Positions 44,077-54,711 of a stretch of 60,000 nt of DNA are shown piece after piece. The translations under genes and the position numbers were made by a program. This DNA is from Takakia lepidozioides. Its lineage: Eukaryota > Streptophyta > Takakiopsida > Takakiales > Takakiaceae. Below the pieces are notes generated by a model, which saw only the letters and a program-made list of their open reading frames with translations, did no database searches and was not told the origin of the DNA. Each line of letters begins with the position of its first letter. Within the stretch, counting starts at the first letter, position 1. The stretch is taken from positions 3,970,001 to 4,030,000 of the forward strand of contig CM060731.1 of assembly GCA_030704615.1 (NCBI GenBank). The letters are read 5' to 3'.

Positions 44077-45320
44077 GCACTTTCTTTACTAATCACTCTC
44101 CAATAGTTCGCAGATTACTGGCCCAGCAGGACCAGGAGCTAGCGCTATCTTTCCATGAAAGATTATACTCCTTCCCTGCAGTCATCCAGAAGAAGTGTGT
44201 CCTCACCAATTACAAACTAGCAACAAACCTTTAGTACAAATTGCTATGGCGACATCCAAAATGGAGCTGCTTGAAAGTCCAATGAGTTGATATCCCAGCT
44301 GCTCACTTCTTTCTTTTGAAAGAGCTTGGGTACTAAACTGTTGAATCACAAAATATACTACTTACCAATAAGGAAGCTAATGCATATTCTAGTCTGCCGC
44401 TTCGCTGATGTAAGACGCAGCCAGTTTCTCAGCCCATGTATAAGCTCAGGTGAGATCCAGATTAATCTCCCATTTTCTCAGACATATGTATACAATGTCT
44501 CGGAGAGTGAGGCCGGGGGAGAGGGAGAAAGCAGCCTGGATGAATCTGCGTATAGATCAAAAACGAGATCGAGTACGGAGTAAGAGGAAGACACACAAGA
44601 GCTCAATCCCCCTTGCGTGAAGCTAGAGGACGAGACAAGGCCGCACAGAACCATGGATTCACCAAAGCTCGAGGGCCTCGCTGGGAGAAAGAGGAAGAGA
44701 GAAGAGAATGCAAAGCTACGTACCATCGAGAGAGCAGCCGTTGCCCGGGGCCACAGCAACGGGAACGAGGCAGCCCCCTGCCTTCTCCTCTGCAGTTACA
44801 ATGCATGAGAGCGCTCCTTTCTGCCCAAATGTCTCCTATACCTTAAGAGGACTCGTCCGGTCATCGAGGGGATACCCCTCGCGCCCGGAGCAGGCCACAA
44901 TCGCGACCAGGTTCAGGCCCCCTGCGCCCGCTCTATGCCTTTCCTTCACACCCCAACATCCCTCCGCCGTCGGATCCACACATCGACGGCTCCCACGAGG
45001 TCCAACCCCTTTTGCACCAATAGAAGACCGCCACGTGTGGTCAAACCTACGATGTCCCGCCATCGCAATTGCTGTCCGCGCGGACAGCCGCTGGATCAGA
45101 TCTGGCGTCATCTTATCCGTGGAGATTTCCACGTCGAGGAGATCTCGGCGGTTGATTATTAGCACGGGAGCTTTTATCTGGTCGGGAATTGTAAGCCCTG
45201 GTATTGCCGGCCGGATGCATTGCCGGCTTACCGCGCATTTGTCAGCTTCTCGGCTGCCGGTATTTCTCGGATTCGTTCCCAATGTCGGGAACAGATGTGT
45301 CCATCAGTCGACGTGAGCTC
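44077..45320 (-). promoter_or_regulatory. 5' leader and promoter region of the TDM1-like gene
   Basis: The stretch 44480-45280 is GC-rich and free of convincing coding sequence although both strands stay open. It holds a G-box (CACGTG, 45032-45037) and a CCAAT-like motif close by (about 45016). On the - strand GATG|GTACGTAG near 44723 would make a good donor for a 5'-UTR intron ending at the AG just before 44090. Transcription start and intron use are inference. Confidence 0.4.
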
Positions 45321-46020
45321 GATTCCCTGCAGGCCAATATATAGAGATTTTTCAGATTTTAGTTTAAATGTTGTATAGAGTTGCAGCCATTTTGGGCTGG
45401 AGACTCCCACTCCGCTGACCATGTATGGAAAATAATAGTCCTCGAGGAGATGGATGACCGGCAGCCAGCAATGATCTGGAAACTCATTATTGATCCCAAA
45501 GTGCCGGCGTGGAAAGAGGCTATTGTTTACTTTAATTTCAATTGGACAACCAACATTTAGCCGGTGGTAAACCATACAAGAACGAGTAAAATCACACAAT
45601 TCAAGTATACATTTGGGTGGTAAGTTAGCCCACAGGTAGCATGTGTTGTGGTCTTAGGTTCAAAGTTCAAAGGCTCAAATCTTGTCCATTTTATAAAATT
45701 TTAAACAGATGGATTTCAGTAGAGTTACCCGTAAATTCCATAAACTCAGGTCGATGCGACTGTACCCACTTCAAGGCCAAACTCATGTCCAACTAAGATG
45801 ATCGTTTTAAATATTTTTGTTGTATTCCAAACTCAAAACACATGCCCCAAGTCCAAAGAGCTCGGTTCCAGTGAGAGCACTTAGTGACACTCACAATGAA
45901 ACTAGCTGCGAGTATGTATTTTAACAATTCTTAACAAGCCTCAAACAACGGCAATGCTTGCTTTGCTTTGGCACAACATAAGAGGAAGGTAAGACTTAGG
46001 GAGCATGACTCAGCACAACA
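45321..46020. other. Intergenic DNA
   Basis: No gene or recognised element. AT content rises compared with 44.5-45.3 kb. Confidence 0.4.
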
Positions 46021-46026
46021 CACCAA

Positions 46027-46925
46027 TCAGCGCCTTGACACGGTGTAAGGTACTTTGACCACATTTTCTCCATTGACTTCTCCGCAAAGTCTCTGGGTAA
46101 ACAAACCTAGGTAGAAATGACGTTTTCTTTTTCGACAACTCCGATGCCTGAATTTACGGATAACACTAATATGTCGAACAGTCTTCAAAATGTTAGCATA
46201 ACCGCCCCTCCTGGAATCGAAGTCGTTGAGAAGGCGAGCTTCCTTGTCTCCACCAAGCCTGCTTGCCTTCAATTAAGAGATCAATGAAAAGCTTGTGCAG
46301 AGTCCCTGCAACCACAACCGACGCCCTCGAATTTTCGGTAGCCACGTCGTAATGACGCTGGCTCCCCGGTCCCCCGGATAAACATCCTCGAATAAAACAG
46401 AGCGACGCGCTTTCCAGATCTGCCACAAAGTGAAGGCCCGCAGGGAGGTCCAAACTCCAAACTGCACAACGATTCCAGGTCGCACCGGGGTCGCACCGGC
46501 CTGCAAATTGATCAAATGAACCAGTGTACCCTGTAGTAACTACCCGCTACTGGCCGCAGAAGCACATATGCGAAAACACAATCGAACAAACAGTGCTCCA
46601 AGGACGTATCAACATGCAGGCCCCCGCTGCACACTCTGAGGCAGCGATTGCATATAAGAACCGACAAGGAGGATATGGTGAGTAAGCCTACATTGAAAGG
46701 CAGACACCTTTGCCAGCTTGGAAGGGCGCCACACCTCTCTCCACACCGCCTTCCAATCCACCACCGCAGGGAGGGAAACACCATTTATCGGCCAATTTAT
46801 GAGACAAAGCATTAGAGGGAGAGCAGAGAGTAGCCTCTGGAGGAACAGGCAAAGAACGGATCAACGTTCTTAGACATGCATCTCCACTCTCCGCATCAAA
46901 ACGAAGGCAGCCATAGACAGCAGTG
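46027..46925 (-). mobile_element. LINE 3' fragment (zf-RVT region)
   Basis: On the - strand the order is: RFDAES-like lead, NWPINGVSLPAVVDWKAVWR, then the zf-RVT domain (KVSAFQCRLTHHILLVGS ... LEHCLFDCVFAYVLL). A further frame has FTLWQIWKARRSVLFEDV, the typical post-zf-RVT helix of plant L1-type ORF2. Multiple frame changes show decay. No poly(A) tail is evident at the 3' side near 46020. Confidence 0.75.
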
Positions 46926-47457
46926 AGAGCTTATTAGTAGAGCGTGACAATCGGGAAGGAGGGAGATATATATAGTAGATTTGATTTTAATGGCGAACAA
47001 CACCGTTTACTAATGTTTCCGTTACGTGGAAGCCCGTTTGCTATTGGAATCTGATTGCCCACCCGGTACTTTACCGGGGGACTTCGGGTGTTTCTATTAG
47101 GTCGGCCCCTCGCGCTCTGCAGCTCGCTCATCAGTGAAGCTGCGTGTGGCAGAGTTGGCATTGTGTGCGAGTACCCTCGCAGCTCTCGCGTTCACTCTTG
47201 GGCTCTTTGTGCTTGTGATCCAAGGAGTGTTTGCTGTTGCGGACAAGAGATCAAGGAAGATCAGGCCTGGAAGCTGTCTGTGTGGAGGAATCCGGTCGCA
47301 TTAGGGTGTTTGTAAAGGGTTTTGAGGATTGTGGAGACTGTTGGGGAGCGGGAGCGACGAAATGCGGAAACATAGATAGCCGCGAGGGAGGGGCACAACA
47401 AAGATCGGCAGTGCCCCACTTCTTGTTCGATTTCGGGGAACATTGAAGGCTGTCACC
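46926..47457 (+). promoter_or_regulatory. Promoter and 5' UTR of the coatomer delta gene
   Basis: The region between the LINE and the start codon contains a purine-rich leader rising to the ATG at 47458 (context GTCACCATGG). Transcription start not visible; a 'gatatatatatag' lies at 46964-46976. Confidence 0.4.
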
Positions 47458-50400
47458 ATGGTGCATATCTCACCCAGATCTTCCTCTAATTTGTTGTCTT
47501 TGTGAGATCCCGTTGCTGAAGCTCTATTCCTCACATTTCGTGTTGTCGATGTTGTCTTTCATCCTCATGTACTATGAGCTTCTTCTATTTCACTTACTTG
47601 CAGCATTTGATCTATGCTCCAGGTGGTGCTGGCAGCTTCCATCATCAGCAAGTCGGGAAAAGGTGAGAGAATTACCTTGATGGTCTGACGTTCCCCCTCA
47701 GATCCTCTTTTTGTGAAGGAGAGCATGTATGATTTTGTAATGTTGGCCCGTACACTCCAAGATGTGCCCTTCTACAAGAAAGTTTCCGAGTACCATTGTC
47801 CCAGGGCTATCAATACAGATCTTAGGGTTTACTGAGGTTGTGGAGATAGTGAATTGTGCTCAAGGTAGCAACTCATGGGTTCTAATTGGTCCTCAGGTTT
47901 GCTAATGTGCACCCTTGGATCCATTGTGACATTTGGTCAATTTCATCTTTCTGTTCGAACTATCTCTCTAAAGTGTTTTATCTGCATGATGCAAGTGATT
48001 GGAGTTGGATTGACTGGAGAATGAGTTAAGTTGTTGGGATTCAAAGGGTTTGGTATCATATGTAATGACTCGTGGTACCAAGGACTAAGTGAAACTGCAT
48101 CTGCCCACTGTAAGTGCTACATTATTGAAGTCTGCAAGACTGACTAGACGATTTCCAGAAGACAGTTGAACACTGTGATTCCTGGTCCTCTTTCTGGGGA
48201 AATTTTCCACCATTTCTACGGTGGATGTTGTTTGTGACTGTTACATTGACTGTTTACTGGAGTTTCTGTATCTGTTGCAGCTCTGGTCTCTCGGCAGTTT
48301 GTGGACATGTCTAGAATAGGAATTGAGGGGTCACTGGCTGCATTTCCAAAGCTTATCGGAAGTGGCAAACAGCATACGTACGTGGAGACAGAGAATGTTC
48401 GTTATGTGTACCAGCCAATGGAGGCCCTCTATCTTCTTCTTGTAACAAACAAGCAGAGCAACATTCTCGAGGATCTGGAGACATTGCGCATGTTATCAAA
48501 ACTTGTATCCTTCATGAGCACATTGTGTCCCCAATCTTCTCATTGCATTTACTGTGTATATTGCCCTCTGCTCTCCCTGTTTGTCAGCATTATATCTTTT
48601 TCTTTTTCCCCTTTTCTTCCCGGAGACTCTGTGCATGCTAAAAACATTGTATCCTCTACATGCATTTTTTGGCCCTCACACTTCTAAGGTAAAAGTAATG
48701 AAGTAACCTGTCGAAGTGGCAATGGTCTTTCAGCTCATGTTAAGCTATTCTCTTTTGGTATTGTTTCAGCCTTAACCTCCTTCAGATACCTGAGTATGTG
48801 CCGGCACTCGATGACGAAGGGATCTGCAAAATGGCTTTTGAACTCATTTTTGCATTTGATGAGGTCATCTCATTGGGACATAAGGAGAATGTAACCATTG
48901 CGCAAGTCAAACAGTATGTAGAGATGGAGAGTCATGAAGAAAGACTCCACAAGCTTATTATCGAAAGCAAAATCAATGACACAAAAGATTTGATGAAACG
49001 CAAAGCCAATGAGATTGACAAGAACAGGGTAAGTACTTCTGTGGCCACGTCAGTGACCCTTTGTCACATGTCAGCAGGCAGATTGCAAGGAATGATTTGG
49101 CTATAACAAATATCATATTTTGTTTCTGGTGTTGTGCAGTTGGAGAAGCAGAAGTCCGACAAGGGGGGTTTCTTGTCCATGCCCTCAACAGGCCCTATCA
49201 GATTTGACAATGGCTTTAATGATACAACCTCCACAGGGAGTGGAGGCTTTGGGAGCAACTCAACAAGCTTTGGGTTGGATCCTGATGCTTTCAAACCCAA
49301 AGGTTGGTTGAATTTCTAACCAGCAGATTAGAAATCTGCTTATATTGGAGTACTTAGCAGTCATTTGGTTTTTATGGTATGCTGCAACCTGGGCAGACCT
49401 TTGATCATGAAAAGTCTTTGCTCTTACATTGATTCTGGCTTGTTTTAAAACAAGACTCACTGCATATTCCACTGTACCTCATTTTCATTCCTGAAGGCCT
49501 TAAATGGTAGTCCCCCGTTGTCAGGTTTTCTTCTCCACCTCCCCTAGTTTACACCACCATGGTGAGACTTATATGCGCACTGTAGATATGCCCTCGAAGC
49601 ATGGTTGCAGAGTCCCTTGATATTGCGTAATTTATAAGCTTTTTGGCAGGGCCAGGTGGTAGTTCTCAGCAGCAGGTGGTATTATTGACTTGGACATTTA
49701 CAATCTCACCATCGTTAATCTAGAGTAAAATCCCCATTGATAGCATTTCACGTTTGGCTGCTAGAGCCAGGCATATAGTGTCACTGACTAGTTAGACACT
49801 AGCTCAATTTGCAGCTAGTAGGATATTAATAATGTTGTGATTGCAATTCTCAGGTTAGACGTACTTCCTAGGTTATGGTTGAGTTAATAGCCGGGGGGGT
49901 TGGGGGCTTCCCAAACATTTGTGTGGTACATCGCAGCTAGGAATGCAACCACTGCAACTCCTTCCAGAGGTTCTGGCATGCAACTTGGAAAATCACGAAA
50001 AACCAACCAGTTTCTCGAGTCACTGAAGGCAGAGGGGGAGGTCATCGTAGAAGACGTGACACCAATAGTTTCTGGTTCATTGAAGTCAGCTCTACCTGTG
50101 ACCACCGACCCCATCACTGTTGCTATTGAAGAGAAGCTTCTTGTTGTGTTGAAGAAGGATGGTGGTCTTGAGAATCTGGAAGTACAGGGCACTATGTTGC
50201 TTGCCATTCAAAAGGAAGAGGATGCCTATGTTCAGGTCCAGGTACAGATACTGGTGCATTCTAACTTGGACTCTTTTTAGACATCAAGTCAATGGGCAAC
50301 TCTGAGGGTTAAGTGTTTCCGCCTGTACACACAACTTGCTCTTTCATAAGAAACAGTTTTAAGATTACTATGGCTGTGGGTGTTTTTGTATTTCAAGGAT

Positions 50401-52180
50401 CCTGGACAAGGATTCACCTCATAGATCTCTAAAGATGTATTACCATGTTGGTTTAGTTGTTGCGCACCTGCTGAGTCTGTATGTAAGATACTGTAGCACT
50501 CTATGGGCCGAGTTTTGAGCTCTGAGTCTTGATTTCGTCTGCTTCTCTACAGGTTGAGTCAGGTGCCAATAGAGGCTTCAACTTCAGTACAAACCCAAAG
50601 TTTGACAGAACTCTCTACACTGACAAGAACATTCTCGCCCTCAAGGACCCCAGTAGGCCATTTCCTACGGGCAGCGGTATTCTGAAGTGGCGCATGCAAA
50701 GCAAACAAGAATCATTTGTACCTCTCAACAGTAAGTGTTATAGAGTTGAATGCAGGAGCTCTGGTCATTTGTGATGAGTTGTGAGGAAAGTCTCTAATTG
50801 TGCCACCGTGTAGTGGCGCAGTTGCGTGTCTGTTTTCAATGGGTGTAATGTTTTCAGAGGAGGCTCTCTGGTTATAGACACCAGCAAGAGCACCGCAATG
50901 GTCCCGATTGTCAAATTTAGCTCCTCGTAGTGGATGCTTCCTGTTTGGATTAGCAGTCCTCTGAAAATTATTGCTAGGCTGAGGCAATTTTCAGAAACCC
51001 TGGCAGTTTAGCTTGAAGCCTAAATACTACTGGCCAAAAAACTATACCAAGACATCAGCATATGTGGGACATGAGTTCTTAGTTATTCATTGTAGCGTTT
51101 GGGTAAAATTTTGTGGGGTTGACTCATGTGGAAAATCTGTGCTGGTGGTCATGATTCAGTCAATTGCTGGCCGTCAGTGTCGGCTGGAGAGTCATATGTC
51201 AACATAGAGTATGAGGCTTCCAGGACATTTGAGCTCCAAAATGTCGTGATCCAAATACCGTTGCCTGCTCTTCGTGATCCCCCAACCGTGAATCAAGTGG
51301 ATGGAGAATGGAGGTATTTTTTAACTTTCTTGCTTGACATCTTTTTCAACATTATGGATGATGCACCGGCTCTGATTGATCCAGATCTTGTTAAGTTTTT
51401 GACGGGCGGACCGCCTGGTTGCCCTGGTTGCAGGTACGACTCCAGGAGGTCAATCTTGGAGTGGTCCATTGTTTTAATTGACAACACCAATCGCAAGTAC
51501 GTCTTGCTATTTTCCCTTCAATGGTTTTGTCAAACTCTGATACACTGGTTGTTCTGTGCTAGCATGTTAGGGCTGAAAGACCTTGAAATGAAACCATTCA
51601 TTAGTATTGCCTCTGAATCATGTTCTTATTTTCGCTACATTTTTTTTCCAGTGGATCTATGGAGTTTGTGGTGCCCCCAGCAGATCCAGCTGCATTTTTC
51701 CCAATTGATGTGAAGTTCAGCGCAACTAAAACCTTCTGTAATTTGAAGGTACATCCTTTCCAATCACGGCTTATGATTGGTTGCAGAGCAGATTGCCAAA
51801 ATTTGGAGAAAACGACACCCCATACCAAAGGAGTGCATGTTATCTGCCAGGAAGTTGAGCCTTAAAGCAGACCAGTTATTGGATCAACTGTATATACAAC
51901 TGGTGAAGCATAGGTGAGGTGAATGATGGGAGGTTACAATTATGATTTAGAGAAATGGGTATCAGAGGGCAGTCCTAGGAGAAGAACCTCTGCCCTAGTT
52001 GGTATTGTAGGTGGCAATGGCAAACTGTCAAAGGTGTCTTTAAGGGGCCTCAGGACATGCTGATGCGGGCATTGGTGTGTGTGGCTTCAGGTTGCTAGTA
52101 TAAATCAGACGGAAGGAGGGAACCTTGTCAAATTTGCCAAACGAACACAATTGGTGGTGGAGAGCTACCAAGTTGTTTAG
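47458..52180 (+). CDS. Coatomer subunit delta (COPI coat)
   Basis: Delta-COP is part of the heptameric COPI coat that carries cargo back from Golgi to ER. Exons: 47458-47460 (coding part is only ATG), 47623-47662, 48281-48504, 48786-49028, 49140-49302, 49937-50241, 50553-50730, 51160-51313, 51434-51496, 51652-51748, 52091-52180. All are GT-AG and in frame, giving 519 residues (plant members are about 520-530). N-terminal longin fold: [66 protein letters not shown]. Middle: [15 protein letters not shown] and [20 protein letters not shown]. Mu-homology domain from about residue 280: [74 protein letters not shown], and the end [13 protein letters not shown] single intact housekeeping gene. Confidence 0.96.
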
Positions 52181-54711
52181 AGCTGTTGCTCACAAGATCC
52201 AGGGAAAGGCAGTTACATCTGAGAGATCCATACGGGAGTGGAAGGGGAGTGTGGAGCAGATGATGGTAGATGTTGGCATTTGTCTCTGTCAACATTTTGC
52301 GACTAAATTTGGGTACCTTTTTATGAAGCTTGTGGAAGGGTTTTCCCTTCGGTGTTTTCCATTAGGATAACTCCGGAGGCATGCCACACATGGGTGGGCC
52401 TGTTACTGGAATTTGGCAAAGCAATTCTACTGAAGGATGGTGTGATTCTCAGATCTGGCCATGGCTTGTGAGGGGAATTCTTGTTTGTAATGTGGGGGTT
52501 CTGGATACAGTAGACTTGGAGAAGGGGTTGAGGAAACTTATCGAATTTATAGCAACATTAGCAGTCCATTTCGTTAAAGGTATGAGAGCTTTGTAGCCTG
52601 GGATACCTTGCAATTGAGGTCTGGTGCGGATACATTTGTAAGGGCCATGAAGAATGGTCGAGAGGTCGTGTTGGTTTGGTATCAATTTTACTTATATCTG
52701 GGTTACAAACTCTGTGGCTCAGAGGGGAAGGCAATGATTGGGGAGGGGTCTGCCCATTGATATATACTGGGTCTAAGGTAGATGGTGCTAAATCAAGCAA
52801 ATAACAGCTGCTAAATTTGTGATACCATCTCTCTCTCCTGGTTCCTACACCTCTGCTCGCCAACTTCCACTCGATGCTGAGCCTAAAGCCCTGGCCCTGT
52901 TTGGCTAAGAGCACAAGTTCACTGCTGCTATTATGGATACATTCCTTGGATCCAGTGAGCCCAGGAAAAGGTTTCTGTGCAGCAGAGTATCAATCACCAT
53001 CTCAACCTGTCCTGCGGACAGATGAACACCATGGACTAGTCGCGATTCAAAATGTGCAATTGCCCAGACCATCATGGAGATGGCAATGCATGGTAGATAT
53101 TAGATACCTGTAGGTGGGATTCTCTTCTTTCATACTTGAGGAAAGTTTGTAGAGGTGGATGCATGAACAGTTTCTGATGGAAGTAATGGAAACATGTCGG
53201 TTATGGTCAGTGCAGCTTATCTTGTGAATTTGGTGTTTGTGGGTGGGTTTTGGGGTATCTGTACCATCAGGCCATTAACCAGGCGGCCCATTGCTGTAAG
53301 GGCCCAGATTATGTTAAGAGAGACCAGGTATACTAGTGACTAGAAATTAGTATCTGATGTAAGGATATATGTTAAAGTTTGCTTCATCAGTTTTAGTTGT
53401 GTTTCCTTCTAACACAGCTCTTGGATGTACTGTGGAGGTGACTTGTAGCACCCACCTAACTGGCAATGCATCTGGTTTTCCCAAATCTTATGGCAGCACG
53501 AGGTGTAGTTGTAAGGGGAGAGAGTAACTAATCAGACGAAGGTACTGAAACAAGCATCACTGGACACTTGAAGCACTGAAGATGTCACAGAAGCTGAAAC
53601 TGTAAAACCATAAAACTGGGAGTGATGAAGATGTGCCTGCCCCCATCCCAAAAACAAGTGGACGACAATCTCATCGTTTCACAAAGTTACAGGGATTCAC
53701 TGCACTCCTTATAAGCACCTCTTCTCCCAAGTACTGTACGAAAGCCATGAGAGCTGTAGTTAGAGTTAGGGAGAACAAGAGAGAGCTGTCCTCGAAACAT
53801 TTGTCGATTCAGCAGTGTTGATTGTCCACGACATATGGAGCTCACACAGGGGGGCAATCCCAGTGGGCCCAGTCTGAGAGACGAGCTTGGCTCAATGGGA
53901 AAGGAGGTGGAAAGAGACAAGGGGAAAGAGGAAGCAACGTCATAGTTCACTAGGATGGGTAGCAACGCGCTCACCGATCGCCGCCCAGCTGCTCACAAGG
54001 ATTGTTTATTTCGTAATTTCTCACATGTCTTTGTACAGGGTTCGTGAGAAGAGGAAGAATGGAGCCCACATTGGTGTAGTCTAACCTGTAGGCTGCTGTA
54101 CACTTAGAATGCATCCTCACTCTCTCTAAGCGGTGGTCATGAACGGAGGACAGGGCAGATGTTCTCCTTCTGTTCTGGGCATGTGTCGTATATTTTTAGT
54201 GGTAGTCTTTTTCGGATGTTCGAAGCTGTGCTTTTAGAAGGTACATTGCTGTTTTGAGAAGTTCGAGAGGAGACGTGCGCAGAGGGATTCACCAATTACA
54301 GATCTGAAGCCGAGTAGGAGGAAGACAACCGCCCACCCACCCAAAAATCCAGCCATCAGGAGCTGAAGTTGTGGAAACGATCTCTCCCACCGGCCTGACT
54401 AACCCAGTTGCTTTGATCGGTTCCCTGACTGCCCATACTCAACATCTGTTCGGAGTTGGAATGCTGCTCCAAGGAAGAAGAATGTGAGTGTACGTGGGGA
54501 TACAACTGTTTTATAGTTTGGCTTCGAACTCCCTGTTCTTGCTGCTGCTTCAATTCCTTCTCGTCGTGGGCCGCTTTGTCCTATGTGCGCTTGCGCAGCA
54601 GGGCAGGGCTGTGTTGGACTAAGTGGTTGCTCATGCTCTCTCGGCATGAGCTCCACAGTAGGGAACGGTCACTGCCTCTTCCCCTCTGCAGCTTTCAAGG
54701 AAAAGGCTGAG
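52181..54711. other. Intergenic region between coatomer delta and GT64 genes
   Basis: About 2.5 kb with only short unsupported frames. A copy of the SINE-like family lies at 52815-52915. The 54450-54710 stretch precedes the GT64 start and likely contains its 5' UTR. An acceptor-like CTTTGTACAG followed by a short open stretch at 54039-54083 was seen but cannot be joined to either gene. Confidence 0.4.
52815..52915 (+). repeat. Dispersed SINE-like repeat, copy c
   Basis: Shares 'ggttcctacacctctg', 'gccaacttcc' and 'gctgagcctaaagccc' in the same order with 22715-22800. Only the 3' half of the unit is present. Confidence 0.45.

Noticed and set aside
44708-45316. 202-codon + strand frame and 148-codon - strand frame in GC-rich DNA
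   Set aside because: Both strands are open because of GC richness. No family match, and the region sits where the TDM1-like promoter and leader are expected.
51749-51865. Read-through of coatomer exon 10 into VHPFQSRL... as the C-terminus
   Set aside because: The family ending ([12 protein letters not shown]) was found in frame at 52091-52180 after a good GT-AG intron, so the read-through is intronic.
54039-54083. Possible extra coding exon (acceptor then 14 codons and stop)
   Set aside because: It cannot be joined in frame to the coatomer delta gene, which already has its full C-terminus, and it lies upstream of the GT64 start.
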